Source: Micromonospora kangleipakensis (GTDB lineage Bacteria; Actinomycetota; Actinomycetes; Mycobacteriales; Micromonosporaceae). From it: a stretch of DNA of 64,000 bases. The stretch is from positions 3,038,001 to 3,102,000 of the forward strand of contig NZ_SHLD01000001.1 of the NCBI RefSeq assembly GCF_004217615.1, read 5' to 3'. A program made the position numbers and the translations under genes. The notes under the pieces were generated by a model. It worked only from the letters and a program-made list of their open reading frames with translations. It did no database searches and had not been told where the DNA came from. Below are positions 61,785 through 64,000 of this stretch, piece after piece (position 1 is the first letter of the stretch; each line of letters starts with the position of its first letter).

Positions 61785-63437
61785 TCACCGAGCGGTCGGG
61801 TCGTCCAGGCCGAGCAGCGCGTCGAACCCGCGGCGGGTGACGGTCCAGTCCCAGGTCGCGATCGCGTGCCCGGCGGCCGCCTTCCCGGCGGCCAGCCAGC
61901 GCCCCTCGTCGGCGGTCTCGGCCCGGATCAGGGCCGCCGCCTCCGCCGGGGTGCGGACCACCCAGCCGGCCGGGAAGAGGGTGTGCGCGCCGTGCTCCCG
62001 CGCCGCGAAGAACGGCCAGTCCCGGATCACCGGCACCGCGCCGCTCGCCGCCCCCTCCACCACCGCGCAGTGGAAGCTCTCCCGGACGGAGGTGCTCAGG
62101 ATGACGCCGATCCCGGTGAGCGCCTCCGGCACGTCGGTGACCTGGCCGACCCGGACCACCGCGCCCGCCGGCTCCAGCTCGGCGAGGTCGGCGTCGAGCG
62201 CCTCCTGGTACTGCCGGACCGCCTCGCCCGCCGCCGGGTTGGGGCCGTCGCCGACCAGCAGCAGCCGGTAGCGCTCGTCCTCCGCCCGGAGCAGCCGGAG
62301 CACCTCGATCGCCCACCGCGGATCCTTGGCCACGGCACTGATCCCCACCAGCCCGAGGGTGAACCGGGCGGACGGCTCCTTCGGCCGCGGATAGGCGTGC
62401 AGGTCCATCGCGTTGCTGATCACGTGCAGCCGGGGTGCGTGGTCGCCGACCAGGTCGGGCGAGACCGCCGTGGCCAGGTCCCGCAGGTGGTCGGAGACGA
62501 AGACCACGTCGTCGACCCGGGTGAAGTCGATCAGGTGGGGCCAGAAGCTGAACGCCTCGAAGCTGTGCAGCCGCACCACGATCCGGGTGTCGCCGGGGTC
62601 GACCAGGGTGACCATCGCCGCGGTCGCCACCGCCCAGTCCACGAAGAGCGTGTCCGCCCAGTCGAGGTGCGGCCGCAGCCACCGCTCCACCTGTTCGCCG
62701 TACTCCGAGCCGCCGAGCACCGGGTCCGCCGCCATCGCGTCGGGCCGGCGGGTCAGCGGTGCGGCGACCGGGTCGTCGGCGAGGTGCAGGTAGCGGAACT
62801 CCACGCCGGGGTGGTCGGCGTACCGGTCCCGGATCTCCCGGAGGAAGTGGTCGTTGCCGTTGGTCATCAGCAGCAGCCGCAGCGGCCGGTCGGTCGGGGC
62901 CGGCGCGGCCGGAACGGACCGGCCCCGCGGCGCCAGCAGGCGCCGGCCGACCACGCTGTCCCGCAGCGGGGCGAGGAACGCGGCCGAATCGTCGGCCAGC
63001 GGCGAGGTGAGGTGGTCGAAGTGCAGGGCCCGGTGGAACAGCGTGCGCAGCGCGCGGTGCAGCCGCCGGGCCGCCGCCGGGCGGTCGCCCCGGGCGTACG
63101 CGGCGTCGGCCGCGTCCAGTTCGGCACGGACCGCCTCGGTCAGGTGCGGAGGCGTCCGGCCGGCCTTGAGCTCGCCGGTCGCCTCCTGCATGAGCAGGTC
63201 CGCCCGGGTGTCGGGATCGACCGTGCGGGCCACCGCGGCCAGCGCCGCCCGGGCCTCCGCCGGCGGCCAGCCGGCCCGGGTCATCCCGCTCCGCAGCCGC
63301 TTCGCCAGGGTGACCCGGGCCCGGGTCGGCAGCACCGGCGCGGCAGCGACCCCGCGCAGCAATCGGGCCGCGACGCGGTGGCGCACGACCGCGGGCGAGG
63401 TGACCCGGCGCAGCACCGGATCCAGCGGGCCCTTCAT
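61785..63437 (-). CDS. glycosyltransferase (GT4-like) with helical N-terminal extension
   Basis: The 550-residue protein has a helical N-terminal region (about 1-165) of unknown function and then a GT-B glycosyltransferase part (about 170-545): LLLMTNGNDHFLREI, LFVDWAVATAAM, VVRLHSFEAFSFWPH, LGLVGISAVAKDPRWAIEVL and VRESFHCAVVEGAASGAVPV, the last with the conserved Glu of GT4 enzymes. It would add a sugar during surface polymer synthesis. ATG 63437 is given; ATG 63464 is possible but has its GGAG directly abutting. It is divergent from the next glycosyltransferase. Confidence 0.8.
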   Translation of the reverse strand: MKGPLDPVLRRVTSPAVVRHRVAARLLRGVAAAPVLPTRARVTLAKRLRSGMTRAGWPPAEARAALAAVARTVDPDTRADLLMQEATGELKAGRTPPHLTEAVRAELDAADAAYARGDRPAAARRLHRALRTLFHRALHFDHLTSPLADDSAAFLAPLRDSVVGRRLLAPRGRSVPAAPAPTDRPLRLLLMTNGNDHFLREIRDRYADHPGVEFRYLHLADDPVAAPLTRRPDAMAADPVLGGSEYGEQVERWLRPHLDWADTLFVDWAVATAAMVTLVDPGDTRIVVRLHSFEAFSFWPHLIDFTRVDDVVFVSDHLRDLATAVSPDLVGDHAPRLHVISNAMDLHAYPRPKEPSARFTLGLVGISAVAKDPRWAIEVLRLLRAEDERYRLLLVGDGPNPAAGEAVRQYQEALDADLAELEPAGAVVRVGQVTDVPEALTGIGVILSTSVRESFHCAVVEGAASGAVPVIRDWPFFAAREHGAHTLFPAGWVVRTPAEAAALIRAETADEGRWLAAGKAAAGHAIATWDWTVTRRGFDALLGLDDPTAR

Positions 63438-63571
63438 GGCTGGCCGTCTCGGGTCACGGGGCATCTCCGGTCGCTTGGCGTAGGGCCCCGCCGGGCGCGG
63501 CCGGCTGAGCGTGATCGACAGCGTGCATGTTAACGTCAATCGGTCTGGACAAAACGGCAGGGAAGGTTCGG

Positions 63572-64000
63572 GTGCCTGCATCATCTGACCGGGACGTCGC
63601 TGTTCTCACCCCTTGGTACCCGACGCGGGAGCTCCCGTTCCGGGGTGCGTTCGTCCGAGCGATGGTCGACGCCACCGCCCCCGGCTGCGACCGGATGACC
63701 GTCTATCACTGCGACGCCTGGGTGGCCGCGCTCGACGAGCCCGCCGACCGGGCGGTCCTCGCCGCGCACCGCGCGCTGATGCCGCACGCGCTGCCCCGCA
63801 ACCCGACCGTGGGCGGGGCCGAGCTGGTCTTCGTGCCGGTCCCGGTACCGCGCGGCCAGGGGCACCCGGAGATCGCCGACCGGCACGACGTGGCGCTGCG
63901 CTCCGCCCTCGGCGGCCGCCCGATCGACGCCCCGGTGGTCCACGCGCACGTCGGGCTGCCCAGTGGCTGGGCGGCGATCCGCAACGCCCGTCCCGACGCG
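63572..64000 (+). CDS. glycosyltransferase, N-terminal part (cut by window edge)
   Basis: The frame opens with GTG 63572, which has GGGAAGG upstream, and runs off the right end (143 codons). It reads VAVLTPWYPTRELPFRGAFV, then VHAHVGLPSGWAAI near the end. Both are typical of the N-terminal acceptor domain of GT4-type glycosyltransferases (the LTPWYPxxxxPxxGxFV motif). It continues the surface-polymer locus beyond the window. Confidence 0.8.
   Translation, partial: MPASSDRDVAVLTPWYPTRELPFRGAFVRAMVDATAPGCDRMTVYHCDAWVAALDEPADRAVLAAHRALMPHALPRNPTVGGAELVFVPVPVPRGQGHPEIADRHDVALRSALGGRPIDAPVVHAHVGLPSGWAAIRNARPDA

Overview
The window is about 73% GC by eye, with very strong G/C preference at third codon positions, dense gene packing and frequent GTG/TTG starts. 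Together with DUF664/DinB proteins of the mycothiol type, a SigD/ShbA-type sigma factor with an RsdA-like anti-sigma factor, a DivIVA-like coiled-coil protein, MEDS-domain regulators and an actinobacterial c-di-AMP (ydaO-type) riboswitch, this points to a filamentous actinomycete, most likely Micromonospora or a close relative. Genus assignment is inference. I saw no rRNA, tRNA, CRISPR, prophage or intact insertion sequence.

Layout. 0-5.8 kb: SRPBCC protein, zinc alcohol dehydrogenase, nucleotidyltransferase, MFS transporter and alpha/beta hydrolase. 5.9-11.4 kb: a large SARP/BTAD-AAA regulator followed by an MFS transporter and a hypothetical protein. 11.5-17.4 kb: DivIVA-like coiled-coil protein, MFS exporter and the lutABC lactate-oxidation operon. 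17.4-19.2 kb: a translationally coupled pair of MEDS regulators, one with a STAS domain and one with a HATPase domain. 19.3-24.0 kb: scarred SRPBCC gene, 2'-5' RNA ligase-like protein, DUF664 protein, glycosidase remnant, SCP2 protein and glycogen-debranching-type enzyme. 24.0-28.2 kb: the coupled sigD/shbA-rsdA-Pr6Pr operon and a secreted subtilisin. 28.3-34.8 kb: small or hypothetical genes, DUF72 protein, hydrolase and GT4 glycosyltransferase. 34.8-35.0 kb: a chimeric carbamoyltransferase/glycosyltransferase scar. 35.2-37.1 kb: flavohaemoglobin hmp divergent from nsrR. 37.1-39.7 kb: methyltransferase, hydrolase, truncated lipase-like stub and uridine kinase. 39.9-46.7 kb: topoisomerase IV parE-parC, NCS2 permease and AlkB. 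46.7-50.3 kb: broken pyruvyltransferase, acyltransferase and two hypothetical genes. 50.5-51.8 kb: ydaO-type riboswitch and secreted C39-like peptidase. 51.9-64 kb: hydrolase, cis-prenyltransferase and a cell-surface glycopolymer locus (TagF-like polymerase, cytidylyltransferase-SDR fusion, TagGH-like ABC exporter, TetR regulator, sugar aminotransferase, Gfo/Idh dehydrogenase and glycosyltransferases running off the end).

How the genes work together. The 52.7-64 kb block encodes a prenyl carrier enzyme, CDP-polyol synthesis, polyol-phosphate polymerisation, ABC export and amino-sugar formation, which reads as a teichoic-acid-like surface polymer pathway. hmp/nsrR is a self-contained nitric oxide defence unit. 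lutABC oxidises lactate. The sigma/anti-sigma and MEDS/STAS/HATPase sets are signalling modules. At least five loci are deletion or frameshift scars of carbohydrate-related or secreted-enzyme genes, suggesting that this region is a hotspot for loss of accessory genes.
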